64,000 nucleotides of DNA, from NCBI RefSeq assembly GCF_007858185.1, contig NZ_VFES01000005.1:232500-296499 (forward strand), written 5' to 3'. The stretch comes from Pseudomonas grimontii (GTDB taxonomy: Bacteria > Pseudomonadota > Gammaproteobacteria > Pseudomonadales > Pseudomonadaceae). The notes under the pieces were generated by a model. It searched no databases, was not told the origin of the DNA, and saw only the letters and a list, made by a program, of their open reading frames with translations. This document shows, in pieces, positions 10,449-18,687 of this stretch. A program made the position numbers and the translations under genes. Position 1 is the first letter of the stretch. The number at the start of each line of letters is the position of its first letter.

Positions 10449-10919
10449 ATGAAAGTCCTGTTCATGTGCACCGCCAACAGCTGCCGCAGCATCTTGTCCG
10501 AAGCGATGTTCAACCACCTGGCACCAGAGGGTTTCGCCGCGATCAGCTCTGGCAGCTTCCCCAAGGGCCAAGTCCTGCCGCGCAGCCTGAGCACGTTGCA
10601 GGCGGCGGGTATCAGCACCGAAGGGTTGTACAGCAAGGGCAATGACGCGTTTGAAGGCAGCCCGCCGGACCTGGTCATCACCGTCTGCGACAAGGCGGCC
10701 GGCGAAGCCTGCCCGGTGTATTTCGGGCCGGCGGTGAAGGCGCATTGGGGCCTGGAAGATCCTTCGGACGCTCAAGGTGACGAGGCCAGCATCCAGGCCG
10801 CGTTCGACGCCACGCTGGCGACCATCGCCACCCGTTGCCGGGCGTTTTTCGCCCTGCGCTTCGGCCAGCTCAGCCCTGCTGAACTGAAAGCAGAACTCGA
10901 GCGCATTGCGCTGTTATAA
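10449..10919 (+). CDS. arsC: arsenate reductase ArsC (low-Mr phosphatase fold)
   Basis: 156 residues. The N-terminal P-loop CTANSCR (CX5R) and later Cys-containing segment [13 protein letters not shown] are typical of the thiol-dependent ArsC family with a low-molecular-weight tyrosine phosphatase fold. It reduces arsenate to arsenite, the ArsB substrate. It follows arsB by 13 bases with AAAGGAGA at the right distance. Confidence 0.92.
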   Translation: MKVLFMCTANSCRSILSEAMFNHLAPEGFAAISSGSFPKGQVLPRSLSTLQAAGISTEGLYSKGNDAFEGSPPDLVITVCDKAAGEACPVYFGPAVKAHWGLEDPSDAQGDEASIQAAFDATLATIATRCRAFFALRFGQLSPAELKAELERIALL

Positions 10920-10930
10920 CCGGAGCATTT

Positions 10931-11611
10931 ATGACCACCCTGCCCAACCTGGACACGACCTTGATCCAGCCTGCCGGTTTGGCCCAGCCGCCCCGTATTC
11001 TGCTGCTCTACGGCTCGACCCGCGAGCGCTCGTTCAGCCGCCTGCTGGTGGAAGAAGCCGCGCGCCTGCTGCAACACTTCGGTGCGCAGACCCGCATCTT
11101 CAACCCGAGCGGTTTGCCGTTGCCCGATGACGTCCCCAGTGACCACCCCAAGGTGCAGGAGCTGTTGGAACTGATGCAATGGTCCGAAGGCCAGGTCTGG
11201 TGCTCCCCCGAGCGGCACGGCTCGATGTCGGCGGTGTTCAAGGCACAGCTTGATTGGGTGCCGCTGGCCCTTGGCGCCGTCCGCCCGACCCAAGGCAAGA
11301 CCCTGGCGGTGATGCAAGTGTCGGGCGGCTCGCAGTCCTTTAATACCGTCAATCAGCTGCGCGTACTGGGCCGCTGGATGCGCATGTTCACCATCCCCAA
11401 TCAGTCCTCGGTGCCCAAGGCCTTCATGGAGTTCGATGACCAGGACCGCATGAAACCTTCAGCCCTTTATGATCGCGTTGTCGACGTGATGGAAGAACTG
11501 CTGAAGTTCACCCTGCTGCTGCGTGACCGCCCGGACCTGGTAGACCGTTATTCGGAGCGCAGGGAAAGCGCCGAGCAACTCTCTCAACGGGTCAATCAAC
11601 GGTCGATTTGA
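10931..11611 (+). CDS. arsH: organoarsenical resistance NADPH-dependent FMN reductase ArsH
   Basis: 226 residues, flavodoxin-like fold. [13 protein letters not shown] is the FMN-binding loop, and [15 protein letters not shown] is the conserved ArsH segment. ArsH proteins use NADPH and FMN to oxidise trivalent organoarsenicals. It follows arsC by 11 bases and is the last clear member of the ars operon. Confidence 0.93.
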   Translation: MTTLPNLDTTLIQPAGLAQPPRILLLYGSTRERSFSRLLVEEAARLLQHFGAQTRIFNPSGLPLPDDVPSDHPKVQELLELMQWSEGQVWCSPERHGSMSAVFKAQLDWVPLALGAVRPTQGKTLAVMQVSGGSQSFNTVNQLRVLGRWMRMFTIPNQSSVPKAFMEFDDQDRMKPSALYDRVVDVMEELLKFTLLLRDRPDLVDRYSERRESAEQLSQRVNQRSI

Positions 11612-11661
11612 ACCGCGTTGCCGGCGTATCCTCAGCCTTTGCCCCTGAACGAGCCAACTCG

Positions 11662-12453
11662 ATGAGCGCCCTTCAACACGCCTGGCTGGGCCATTACGAA
11701 ATCAGCAGCACCACCTGCACCGGCCTGAACTTTGCCCGCCACAGCCACGACGAGTGCGTAATCGGCGTGAACCTGGTGGGCGAGGAAAAGGTGTGGCTGG
11801 ATCGCCGCGAGTTCGAGGCCGGGCCGGGCTCCATCACCCTGTATAACCCAGGCCAGATTCAGGGCGGCGGTGCGGCGGATGGCGCGCCGTGGCAGTTTGT
11901 CAGCCTGTACGTCACGGCGGATCAATTGGCCAATGACCTGGGCCTGACGCATCTGGAGTTCGATCGCTCGTTGTGTTTTCAGCCGGACCTGGCGCAGCGC
12001 CTGGCGGCAGCGGTAAAAGGCGCATTGAGCAGTGATGCGTTGCTCCGCGAGTTAAGCGAAGACGCCTTGGTGCTGTTGCTCGGTGACGTGGTCAGCCTCA
12101 GCGGCGTGCGCGTGCCCGGTAGCGCAACAACCGGCAAAAGCCTGATTGGCCGTGCCCAGGAAATGCTCGCCGAACACCTGCATCAAGCACTGCCTCTGGA
12201 CCGGCTGGGCGATGAGCTGGGGCTATCGAAATTCCACCTGCTGCGCACCTTTCAGAAAGAAACCGGGCTCAGCCCGCGTCAATGGGCCATGCAATTGCGC
12301 ACCCGGCGCGCCAAGGGCCTGTTGCGCACTGGTATGGCGGCCAGCACGGTGGCCCATGACCTCGGCTTCGCGGACCAAAGCCATCTCAATCGGCATTTTC
12401 GCGCGGCCTACGGCATTACACCGGGCCGCTACCAAAGCGCGCTGAAGGGCTGA
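11662..12453 (+). CDS. AraC family transcriptional regulator
   Basis: 263 residues. The N-terminal half is a cupin-like effector domain (CVIGVNLVGEE, followed by GSITLYNPGQ), and the C-terminal ~100 residues hold two helix-turn-helix motifs ending in the AraC hallmark FADQSHLNRHFRAAYGITPGRY. Likely effector: a small molecule related to the next gene, a LysE-type exporter 74 bases downstream. The start at 11662 was preferred to an upstream TTG overlapping arsH. Confidence 0.85.
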   Translation: MSALQHAWLGHYEISSTTCTGLNFARHSHDECVIGVNLVGEEKVWLDRREFEAGPGSITLYNPGQIQGGGAADGAPWQFVSLYVTADQLANDLGLTHLEFDRSLCFQPDLAQRLAAAVKGALSSDALLRELSEDALVLLLGDVVSLSGVRVPGSATTGKSLIGRAQEMLAEHLHQALPLDRLGDELGLSKFHLLRTFQKETGLSPRQWAMQLRTRRAKGLLRTGMAASTVAHDLGFADQSHLNRHFRAAYGITPGRYQSALKG

Positions 12454-12527
12454 ACAGCGCAATCTGGTTCAAGACACCCCGCCTCTGCGCCCGCACACTG
12501 CCCGCCATCACTTGAAGGAACGCGGGC

Positions 12528-13139
12528 ATGCTGACGATCTTCTTTTACGCGCTGGTATTCGGTTTTGTGTTTTGCCTCTCCCCCGGCGCCGTGCTGGCGG
12601 AGACCTTGCGCCGTGGCTTACTCCACGGTTTCACACCCGCCTTGCTGGTGCAGTTTGGCTCGCTGGTCGGCGACGCAGTCTGGGCGGTGATCGGCCTCAC
12701 CGGCATCGCGCTGTTGATCCAGCATGACGCGGTGCGCGTACCGCTGACGGTGATCTGTGCGTTGTACCTGGCCTGGTTGGGCATACGCAGCCTGATCGAC
12801 GCCTGGCACTTGCCCGAAGCGGACAGCGCGCCGACCAGTACCCGACAAAACGCGCTGGCCGTGGGCGCGGCAATCTCCCTCGCCAACCCGAAAAACATCG
12901 TCTACTGGGGGGCATTGGGCAGCGCGCTGACAGGCATCGTCGGTGCCACGCCCAGCCATGGGCAGACGCTGATGTTTTTCGCCGGGTTCATGTTGGCTTC
13001 GGTGCTGTCATGCTTTCTGATCGCCGCACTGGTCAACCTGCTGCGCAAGAATGCATCGCCCACTTGGCAGCGCATCAGTTATGGCGCCTGCGGTTTGGTA
13101 TTGATCTATCTGGCCGTTCTCGCCGCACGCGGCGTATGA
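12528..13139 (+). CDS. LysE family amino acid exporter
   Basis: 203 residues with about six membrane segments; CLSPGAVLAETLRRG near residue 16 matches the LysE/RhtB N-terminal signature, and SLANPKNIVYWGALG is the mid-protein motif. It probably exports an amino acid or related compound. GAAGGA precedes the ATG. The AraC-type gene directly upstream is a plausible regulator. Confidence 0.87.
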   Translation: MLTIFFYALVFGFVFCLSPGAVLAETLRRGLLHGFTPALLVQFGSLVGDAVWAVIGLTGIALLIQHDAVRVPLTVICALYLAWLGIRSLIDAWHLPEADSAPTSTRQNALAVGAAISLANPKNIVYWGALGSALTGIVGATPSHGQTLMFFAGFMLASVLSCFLIAALVNLLRKNASPTWQRISYGACGLVLIYLAVLAARGV

Positions 13140-13371
13140 AGTTATATATCGGGTAACTTTCGAGCGCCTCTTGTCTGAATGAACTCTAAACGGTGGCGCT
13201 CGCCCAGCCGGGTGGTGATGACACATCCGGAATGGTCTGCCGGGCCAGAGCCAGCGGCGTTTCGGTACTGACGGTAGAAAACTGCATTCAAGCGAGGTGC
13301 CGTTGCAACTGCGGGGCGTCGAGTTGATTGCCTTATGATGGCGGCACCATTGCCAACGAGGGGCGTAGCAC

Positions 13372-13899
13372 GTGAACCGTATCGAACAAATGGCGCTGCT
13401 GGCGACCTACAACCAGTGGATGAACCGCAAGGTCTATGACGCGGCCGCCAAGCTCACGGACGATGAATTGCGCGTGGACCGCCAAGCGTTTTTCGGCTCG
13501 ATCTTCGGCACGCTCAACCACCTCACGTTGGGCGACACCGTCTGGCTCAAACGCTTTGCCCTGCACCCCGCCGGCTATGCGGCGCTGGCGCCGCTGAGCG
13601 CCATTGCCACCCCGCCGGACCTCAAGCAACTGGCGTTCGCCGACCTGGGTGAACTCGCGGCCCAGCGCCGTTGGCTGGACCAGTTGATCATCGATTGGGT
13701 CCACACCCTGCGCGAGCCCGACCTCGACCATCGCCTGCACTACCACAACATGCTCGGCGCGGCGGCCAGCAAGCCGTTTGGCGACCTGCTGGTACATTTT
13801 TTCAATCACCAGACCCACCACCGGGGCCAGGTCACGACGCTCCTGACCCAGGCCGGGCAGGATGTAGGCGACACAGACCTGCTCGCCTTGATTGACTGA
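13372..13899 (+). CDS. DinB family protein
   Basis: 175 residues beginning with GTG. The three histidines expected of the DinB/YfiT metal site are visible (LNHLTLGD near residue 49, then FFNHQTHHRGQ near residue 146). DinB-family proteins are four-helix bundles that often carry out thiol-dependent metal-assisted reactions; the substrate here cannot be told. The 230 bases upstream contain no gene or clear regulatory element. Confidence 0.85.
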   Translation: MNRIEQMALLATYNQWMNRKVYDAAAKLTDDELRVDRQAFFGSIFGTLNHLTLGDTVWLKRFALHPAGYAALAPLSAIATPPDLKQLAFADLGELAAQRRWLDQLIIDWVHTLREPDLDHRLHYHNMLGAAASKPFGDLLVHFFNHQTHHRGQVTTLLTQAGQDVGDTDLLALID

Positions 13900-14103
13900 A
13901 CTCAGCGAGCACTGAACTCGGCATAGGCCTGCAACAACCGGGCAAATTCCTGGGGTTGCGGCAGTTGCTCGAAGCTTTCGAGTGCTGAACGCTGCTGCGC
14001 CCGTGGGGTCGTAATCTCAGGGGCCGGGATTTTTAATCCCCGCCCTCCCCGCGTGCATTGTGGGTTTACCGATGCGCGTACCCAATAAGAAGGAGACGCT
14101 TGC

Positions 14104-14385
14104 ATGGTCATTCACTTCAAGGTTGCCGGGCATCTGGCCTGCGGCCATCACGGCAATAGCCTGCCCTCCAGCACCGAGCTGAACCGGGTCAAATGCCGCA
14201 CCTGCCGCAACACCGATGCCTACAAGGAAGCGCGCCGCAACCAGCGCAACGCCGCTCGCCGTGCTTCGCGCCAAGCCAAGACCCACATCAGCACCGACTG
14301 GCGCAGTGCGTGGACGCAGCACCTGACCGGATTGCCAGGGCTGCAACGCCTGCCACGTGGCTTCGGCGCACAACCGTTCGTATAA
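14104..14385 (+). CDS. small basic hypothetical protein with Cys/His cluster
   Basis: 93 residues. HLACGHHG and CRTCR suggest a metal-binding knuckle in the first 40 residues, followed by a very Arg/Ala-rich segment that could contact nucleic acid. AAGGAGACGCTTGC precedes the ATG, a strong ribosome site. A terminator follows. No known family recognised. Confidence 0.65.
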   Translation: MVIHFKVAGHLACGHHGNSLPSSTELNRVKCRTCRNTDAYKEARRNQRNAARRASRQAKTHISTDWRSAWTQHLTGLPGLQRLPRGFGAQPFV

Positions 14386-14400
14386 GCCAGAAACGCAGAA

Positions 14401-14427
14401 GCCCCGGTCAAACCGGGGCTTCGTTTT
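14401..14427 (+). terminator. intrinsic terminator
   Basis: GCCCCGGT-CAA-ACCGGGGC followed by TTCGTTTT, directly after the 93-residue gene and between convergent genes. Confidence 0.75.
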
Positions 14428-14430
14428 CAA

Positions 14431-14628
14431 TCAATCATCATTGGACACCGGCCTGTTGCGTGCCTGGTACCCCGGCAACGTGGCGGCATACGCCAGTGCC
14501 TGTTCACGGGAATTAAACGACGCCAGCCGGTCCTGGGGCGTACACACCCGCCATGGCCCGAAATTGACCTGCACGATGTCGTACCCATTCAGATGCAGTT
14601 TCTTCAGCAGTGGAGCGCTCATAGTCAC
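14431..14628 (-). CDS. small hypothetical protein
   Basis: 65 residues, no membrane segment. The segment FGPWRVCTP, then NSREQALAYAATLPGY, resembles short DUF2188-like proteins, but this is a weak impression. It is transcribed towards the terminator at 14401. A second ATG two codons in is an equally possible start. Confidence 0.5.
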   Translation of the reverse strand: MTMSAPLLKKLHLNGYDIVQVNFGPWRVCTPQDRLASFNSREQALAYAATLPGYQARNRPVSNDD

Positions 14629-14716
14629 CTCGCTTTCCTGAGATTTCCCAGCGTTACACGCCCTACCTTACACCCGCGTCCAAGGTCATGACTGACCGCA
14701 TGTCGCAGCGGCCAGG

Positions 14717-15181
14717 CTACTTGACCTTGCTGCTCAAGGTATCGACGCTGCGCTTTAGATCGTCCAGGCTGCGCTTCAAGCCATCGATGTCGCTTTTCTG
14801 CCGTTCGATCGTGCTTTTCTGATCCTCGACCGTGCGCTTGAGGCTCGCCAACTGGCTGTCACTGGAACTGGAACTCGAACCGTCCTTGCGCTTGAGCTCA
14901 TCGAACGCACGGTCCTGCCCTTCCAGCTTGCTTTTCAGGCCTTGCACTTCGCTATCGGTGCGTTTCTGCGCAGCTTGCAGCTGCTCAATATCCCCCACCG
15001 AAATGCTCGACGTCTTCAACACATACTGGTTACCTGCCTCCAGCGAAGCCCCCGTCAACCGGTCACCCGCTGACGCACTGAAATCCCCCCACTTCACCGG
15101 ACTCCCAGCCTGTGCCGTACCGGCCAACAGTCCCATGACGCCTACAACCACCATCCAAGAGCGCTTGCGAACACTGAGCAT
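14717..15181 (-). CDS. exported coiled-coil protein
   Basis: 154 residues. The start at 15181 was chosen because a signal peptide begins there (MLSVRKRSW, hydrophobic core, AQAG). The mature part has a short N-terminal domain and then a long heptad coiled coil from about residue 60 to the end, interrupted by a poly-Ser stretch. The repeating KRSLDDLKRSVD pattern recalls Lpp-like or Pal-associated periplasmic coiled coils. Function unknown. Confidence 0.65.
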   Translation of the reverse strand: MLSVRKRSWMVVVGVMGLLAGTAQAGSPVKWGDFSASAGDRLTGASLEAGNQYVLKTSSISVGDIEQLQAAQKRTDSEVQGLKSKLEGQDRAFDELKRKDGSSSSSSDSQLASLKRTVEDQKSTIERQKSDIDGLKRSLDDLKRSVDTLSSKVK

Positions 15182-15406
15182 CAACTGATTCCTTTCCAGA
15201 CTGCCGGGATGGCATATCGCTATGACTGTCATTTATGCAACTTGTTCCCGCACTGTAGCAATCCTCTGAATCCCCCGTTAAAGCCGATGTAGATCACTGA
15301 TCTGCCAAGCTTTTTCGCGCGTCCCCTGATGCAATAAAGCGGCAACCCGACCTTGCGCCGAAGCGCCTGGATCTATATATTCCCAACCCTGCAACAACGC
15401 GCTACC

Positions 15407-15493
15407 GCCCGAATGGCGAAACTGGTAGACGCATGGGACTTAAAATCCCCCGCTCGTAAGGGCGTCCCGGTTCGATTCCGGGTTCGGGCACCA
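15407..15493 (+). tRNA. tRNA-Leu (anticodon UAA)
   Basis: 87 bases including encoded CCA. The acceptor arms GCCCGAA/TTCGGGC pair perfectly. The D-loop GGTAGACGC, anticodon loop CTTAAAA, the long variable arm CGCTCGTAAGGGCG and T-arm GGTTCGATTCC are all in place. It reads UUA/UUG leucine codons. Its 3' end is a likely attachment site for the neighbouring prophage, although no second copy of the sequence is seen in this window. Confidence 0.95.
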
Positions 15494-15501
15494 TATATAT
15501 C

Positions 15502-15543
15502 AAGGGCTTGCATGATGAACTTCATGCAGGCCCTTATCTTTTT
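15502..15543 (+). terminator. intrinsic terminator after tRNA-Leu
   Basis: AAGGGCTTGCATGA pairs with TCATGCAGGCCCTT across a six-base loop, followed by ATCTTTTT. It sits nine bases after the tRNA. Confidence 0.8.
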
Positions 15544-15634
15544 CGCTCCGCAATTTTAGGCACTGCACCGCAATTTCCATTTCCACGGCGTCCTGCCGAC
15601 GAACACCACTCCCAAATCTGATACACCTCGACTA

Positions 15635-15650
15635 CTGTACGCACATACAG
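15635..15650. promoter_or_regulatory. LexA (SOS) box
   Basis: CTGT-ACGCACAT-ACAG, an exact match to the gammaproteobacterial LexA consensus CTGT-N8-ACAG. It lies 18 bases before the next ATG, so the small gene at 15668 and the SRAP remnant behind it were probably SOS regulated. Confidence 0.7.
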
Positions 15651-15667
15651 CATTTGAGGGCGCCAAC

Positions 15668-16006
15668 ATGAACATAGATGAAGACACCTGCGAGTGGCTT
15701 GGACTCCCCACGCCCCTCGAAATGTACAAGCAGCACTGCCGCATGCTGGAGAACGAGGTAAAGGAACTGAACCTGCAGCTTCGAAAAGCACAGGCCGACG
15801 TTTTCGGCATCAGCCAGATGCTGCTGGAGACCCAGGCGAAGAACAGCGAGTTTGCCGGGTACCTTCGAGAGCGCGGTACCGAAGCGGCAGCAATGCGTAA
15901 ACAAATCTCAGACCTGACCACATCGACCAGCGTAAGCAGACGAGAGGCGGACGAGTTGCGCCGGATCGTAAATGAGAGGAGGCCTCGCCCGACCACGATT
16001 GTCTAA
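15668..16006 (+). CDS. small coiled-coil protein under a LexA box
   Basis: 112 residues. A central heptad coiled coil (about residues 25-95) is predicted from the repeated Leu/Glu/Arg spacing; there is no signal or membrane segment. A LexA box lies directly upstream, and an SRAP-family gene remnant follows by 26 bases, so the pair looks like a former SOS operon. No family recognised. It could be a host gene that lies before the true prophage border. Confidence 0.6.
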   Translation: MNIDEDTCEWLGLPTPLEMYKQHCRMLENEVKELNLQLRKAQADVFGISQMLLETQAKNSEFAGYLRERGTEAAAMRKQISDLTTSTSVSRREADELRRIVNERRPRPTTIV

Positions 16007-16031
16007 GCTCAAACAGAGAGAGGTGCTGGCC

Positions 16032-16313
16032 ATGTGTGGACGACTTTCACAGTATCGAGGGATTCACGACTTCGTGGCGGCGCTGAGCATGCCCAACGCC
16101 CTGGCGAACTCCGCGGGTGACACACCGCTTGAGCGGTACAACGTTGCACCGACAACATAGATCGCCCTGCTCCACCTCCAGGGGGAAACGCTACACGCTG
16201 ATCTGGTGCGTTGGGGATGGCGGCTCCACTGGGCAACCGTCCCAATCAATGCCCACGTCGAGAAGGAAGTCCACGCCCCTCTCTTCCGAGCATTCTATCC
16301 TTTCAATTTATAA
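16032..16313 (+). pseudogene. truncated SRAP (YedK/HMCES) abasic-site protein
   Basis: Begins MCGRLSQY, with Cys2 being the catalytic residue that crosslinks to abasic sites in single-stranded DNA. The conserved YNVAP motif follows near residue 36, then an in-frame TAG at 16158-16160, where related proteins usually have Gln (CAG to TAG is one change). Translation past the stop continues as ALLHLQ, VRWGW and PINAHVE, all SRAP-like. The similarity ends at about codon 92, where AT-rich unrelated DNA begins. Intact SRAPs have about 210-240 residues, so more than half is missing. It is broken by a nonsense change and a deletion or insertion junction. Confidence 0.8.
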
Positions 16314-16387
16314 GTATGCTTGACAATGGCCCTTCATTATTAGTAAAGATGCTAGAATTTCAAAAAACCGCTGTGTAGCTTAATAAA

Positions 16388-17203
16388 ATGGCAAAAGAAC
16401 AATACAAAAATACCTGCATGTTTTGCGGAAGTAAAAAACCGTCAAAGGAACACATGTTTCCGCAGTGGTTGAGAAACCACATTTCTGAAAAATCGCACAA
16501 CAAATCTTTCAACCGCGCACTGACAATCAGAAAAGCTGAAACTCATATTTCGACTCAAAGATTCCCGAAAAATTCAAACAACCCAATTTTAAGCCTACAA
16601 ACAAAAAAAGTCTGTATCACGTGCAATAATGGATGGATGAGCGAATTAGAGAGCAAGATCATCCCAATATATGAAAAGCTCAAGCGGAAGGAATTTATTA
16701 CTATATCTAATGACGAAGCCTTCACGCTAGGCTTATGGGCCACAATGCTTGCAATGAAGTGGGACATACTTGAAACAAATACTTCCGGATATACCGAGCC
16801 CGACACAAATTATTTATATAAGTATAAATCCCCCCCACCTAACGTAAGAGTTTGGCTAGGGCACTGTGACCAAAGCGGAATAGTAGCTTGGCATAGAACA
16901 TACTTACACCTTACACAATACAGCCCTGAACAACTCACCCCAAATGTCAGATCTACAACCTTTATGATTGGCCATATCATACTCCACATCCTGAGTCATG
17001 AAGACTCGAGCATAAATCGAATAATAAGAGCAAACGAAAAAAATAACCGAGTTGTAAAAATCTGGCCTTCAGCGACCGCAGTAGATTTTAACAAACCAAA
17101 AATAGAGCGCAGCACAGAGGAAACTACAAAATCGATGACTATTTTCTGCGGAATGCAACACGACTCGGATTACGTTCACAGGCTTCTTCAATTGTTGCCG
17201 TAA
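16388..17203 (+). CDS. AT-rich HNH-like zinc-finger protein, possible cargo nuclease
   Basis: 271 residues. CMFCG with KEHMFPQWL (Cys-X2-Cys, then Glu-His-X-X-Pro-X-Trp-Leu) and later CITCNNGWMSELE form the metal-binding arrangement of HNH-type nucleases. The downstream 190 residues have no recognised domain. Base use is strikingly AT-rich with many AAA, ATA and AAT codons, unlike everything around it, so it was probably acquired recently. It is oriented opposite to the phage lysis genes and ends six bases from the Rz gene. A defence or superinfection role is an inference from position at a phage end. Confidence 0.6.
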   Translation: MAKEQYKNTCMFCGSKKPSKEHMFPQWLRNHISEKSHNKSFNRALTIRKAETHISTQRFPKNSNNPILSLQTKKVCITCNNGWMSELESKIIPIYEKLKRKEFITISNDEAFTLGLWATMLAMKWDILETNTSGYTEPDTNYLYKYKSPPPNVRVWLGHCDQSGIVAWHRTYLHLTQYSPEQLTPNVRSTTFMIGHIILHILSHEDSSINRIIRANEKNNRVVKIWPSATAVDFNKPKIERSTEETTKSMTIFCGMQHDSDYVHRLLQLLP

Positions 17204-17208
17204 TTCGA

Positions 17209-17733
17209 TCACAGCTGTGTTTGTAGCTCTCTCACATAAGCCTGGCACGCCCGCAGCGCGATCACGGCGTTATCCCCGTCGTCGGTGATGGCGATAATTC
17301 GTTGAGCATGCGCTGGGTCAAGTTGGGCTCGACGGGCTGCATGAACCACGCCGACGGCGCTGGTGGCGGTAGGCACGTTGCAGCCACTGGCTGAATCCGT
17401 GGCGTCGAGAAGGACTGACAGCCGCAGATCAGAAGTGGCAAGACGATCACGCAGCAACGCCTGGTTACGCTGGGCATCGGATAATTCCTTGGTGTGTTGT
17501 TGGTCAGAGGTGGCCAGGGCCCGCTCGGTGGACAGGCGTTTGTCCTGTTCGGCGCGCGCCTGGGCGGCGGCAGCATTACTGATCGCTGCCAGGTCAGCCT
17601 TGTGCAGCCCGGACTGCTCGGCGAGCTGCTTGCCCATCCGCCAGTCCTGCACCTGCCAGGTGACGCCGGCGGCGCCAGCCATCAGCACCAACACCAGCAC
17701 CACCAGGCCGGCCAGCTTCTGCACCGGCGTCAT
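17209..17733 (-). CDS. i-spanin Rz-like lysis protein
   Basis: 174 residues with one N-terminal membrane anchor (LAGLVVLVLVLMAGAAGV) and a long periplasmic coiled coil, the form of phage inner-membrane spanins. The lipoprotein partner is encoded inside it in another frame. Its start overlaps the endolysin stop by four bases (ATGA). Rz and Rz1 together fuse inner and outer membranes in the last step of lysis. Confidence 0.85.
   Translation of the reverse strand: MTPVQKLAGLVVLVLVLMAGAAGVTWQVQDWRMGKQLAEQSGLHKADLAAISNAAAAQARAEQDKRLSTERALATSDQQHTKELSDAQRNQALLRDRLATSDLRLSVLLDATDSASGCNVPTATSAVGVVHAARRAQLDPAHAQRIIAITDDGDNAVIALRACQAYVRELQTQL
17262..17477 (-). CDS. o-spanin Rz1-like lipoprotein, nested in Rz
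   Basis: 71 residues in a different frame, wholly inside the Rz gene. It starts MPSVTRRCC, has a short signal and lipobox LLICGC, then a proline-rich mature part (TCLPPPAPS). Size, lipobox, proline content and nesting all fit Rz1 outer-membrane spanins. Start at 17477 chosen at the signal peptide. Confidence 0.8.
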   Translation of the reverse strand: MPSVTRRCCVIVLPLLICGCQSFSTPRIQPVAATCLPPPAPSAWFMQPVEPNLTQRMLNELSPSPTTGITP

Positions 17734-18263
17734 GCCAGCACCTTCAGCGCCTTTTCGTACAGCGCCTGGCGATCATCCTGGCCGGTGAGCCCACCATTGA
17801 TGCGCCGGGTGATCTTCACGAACTGCCCCTGATCCGCCAGCTTGTTCAGTCCACGGGTAGACCAGAACCAGGCCGCTGACATCGCAGCGTGCTGCGGCTG
17901 CTCCAGCAGCGTGGGTTGATTGACCAGGTCCAGGCCCAGCGCTTCACCGCACGCCGCGCAGTTCGCCCGGCCGGTGATCTGTATAAGGCCCCGGCCACGG
18001 TACTTGGATCCGTCGCCCGGCTCCGTGTTGCCCAGGTCGGCGCGCCCCTCGTACCCGGCCTGTTGCGCGGTGGGGCCCCAGATCTCGCGCACGTAGCGCA
18101 ACTGCCCCGACTCGTGACCTACCTGGGCAATGAATGCGGCAATGCGCAGGCGGTTGACGATGCCATATTTGGCCATGGCAGCATTCAGCACAGGAGCAAA
18201 AACGCCGGCTTGGCGGCCGGCGTTCGGAAGGATCTGCAGGAGTTGCTGTTCGGTGATGGGCAT
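17730..18263 (-). CDS. phage endolysin, glycoside hydrolase family 19
   Basis: 177 residues. The GH19 catalytic segment is visible: IAAFIAQVGHESGQLRYVRE holds the first catalytic Glu, and YRGRGLIQITGR is the substrate-binding motif. It cuts peptidoglycan at lysis. There is no signal peptide, so release needs a holin. A minus-strand terminator lies just upstream, separating it from the fibre genes, and the Rz pair follows. Confidence 0.92.
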   Translation of the reverse strand: MPITEQQLLQILPNAGRQAGVFAPVLNAAMAKYGIVNRLRIAAFIAQVGHESGQLRYVREIWGPTAQQAGYEGRADLGNTEPGDGSKYRGRGLIQITGRANCAACGEALGLDLVNQPTLLEQPQHAAMSAAWFWSTRGLNKLADQGQFVKITRRINGGLTGQDDRQALYEKALKVLA

Positions 18264-18278
18264 GCCTTTCTCCAGACG

Positions 18279-18302
18279 AAAAAAATCCCGCTCAATGGCG
18301 GG
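18279..18302 (-). terminator. intrinsic terminator upstream of endolysin
   Basis: On the minus strand CCCGC-CATTGA-GCGGG-A followed by seven T, directly followed by the CTGGAGAAAGG ribosome site of the endolysin. One of several terminator-RBS junctions in the late operon. Confidence 0.75.
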
Positions 18303-18321
18303 TTGCGGTGCTCGGTTTGGA

Positions 18322-18687
18322 TTAGATGACCTCGGCGGCGACCTGCATCGGCGCGGCGATGATTTCGGGGATTGGTGGCTCTACGGGCCAGACTGGCGCC
18401 TGGTACCAAGTCGGCTGAACCGTGACCTTGCCGAGGGCGTACTTGTAACTTTTCCAGTCTTTCAGCTTCAGCAGTAGCGCGGCTTGCTCTGCTTCATCCT
18501 CTTCAGTGGCTTCGCCAATTTCAATGCCGAATCCAATCGTGTCGATTCGCTCCTGGAGTCTTGAAATCTGAAGGAGCGACCTTGTGTTCCTTGCTGCAAG
18601 CTCGCCCTTGGAAGCCGCCAATTGTGCAGCCTGGCCCGCTGCATCCTTCATAGCCTTCGTGATGAGCTTATCCCAATCGATGTTCAT
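18322..18687 (-). CDS. tail fibre assembly protein
   Basis: 121 residues. The C-terminal segment KDWKSYKYALGKV followed by a Trp/Pro-rich tail is characteristic of tail fibre assembly chaperones (Tfa-like). It helps fold or trimerise the fibre encoded just upstream. The start overlaps the preceding stop (ATGA). Confidence 0.75.
   Translation of the reverse strand: MNIDWDKLITKAMKDAAGQAAQLAASKGELAARNTRSLLQISRLQERIDTIGFGIEIGEATEEDEAEQAALLLKLKDWKSYKYALGKVTVQPTWYQAPVWPVEPPIPEIIAAPMQVAAEVI

Noticed and set aside
13902..14111. 69-codon minus-strand frame after dinB-like gene
   Set aside because: Odd composition and no good ribosome site; only its last 25 residues look protein-like. Left out as a gene.
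15470..15493. attR copy of tRNA-Leu 3' end within the window
   Set aside because: No second copy of GGTTCGATTCCGGG was seen near the right side, so attachment sites cannot be assigned.
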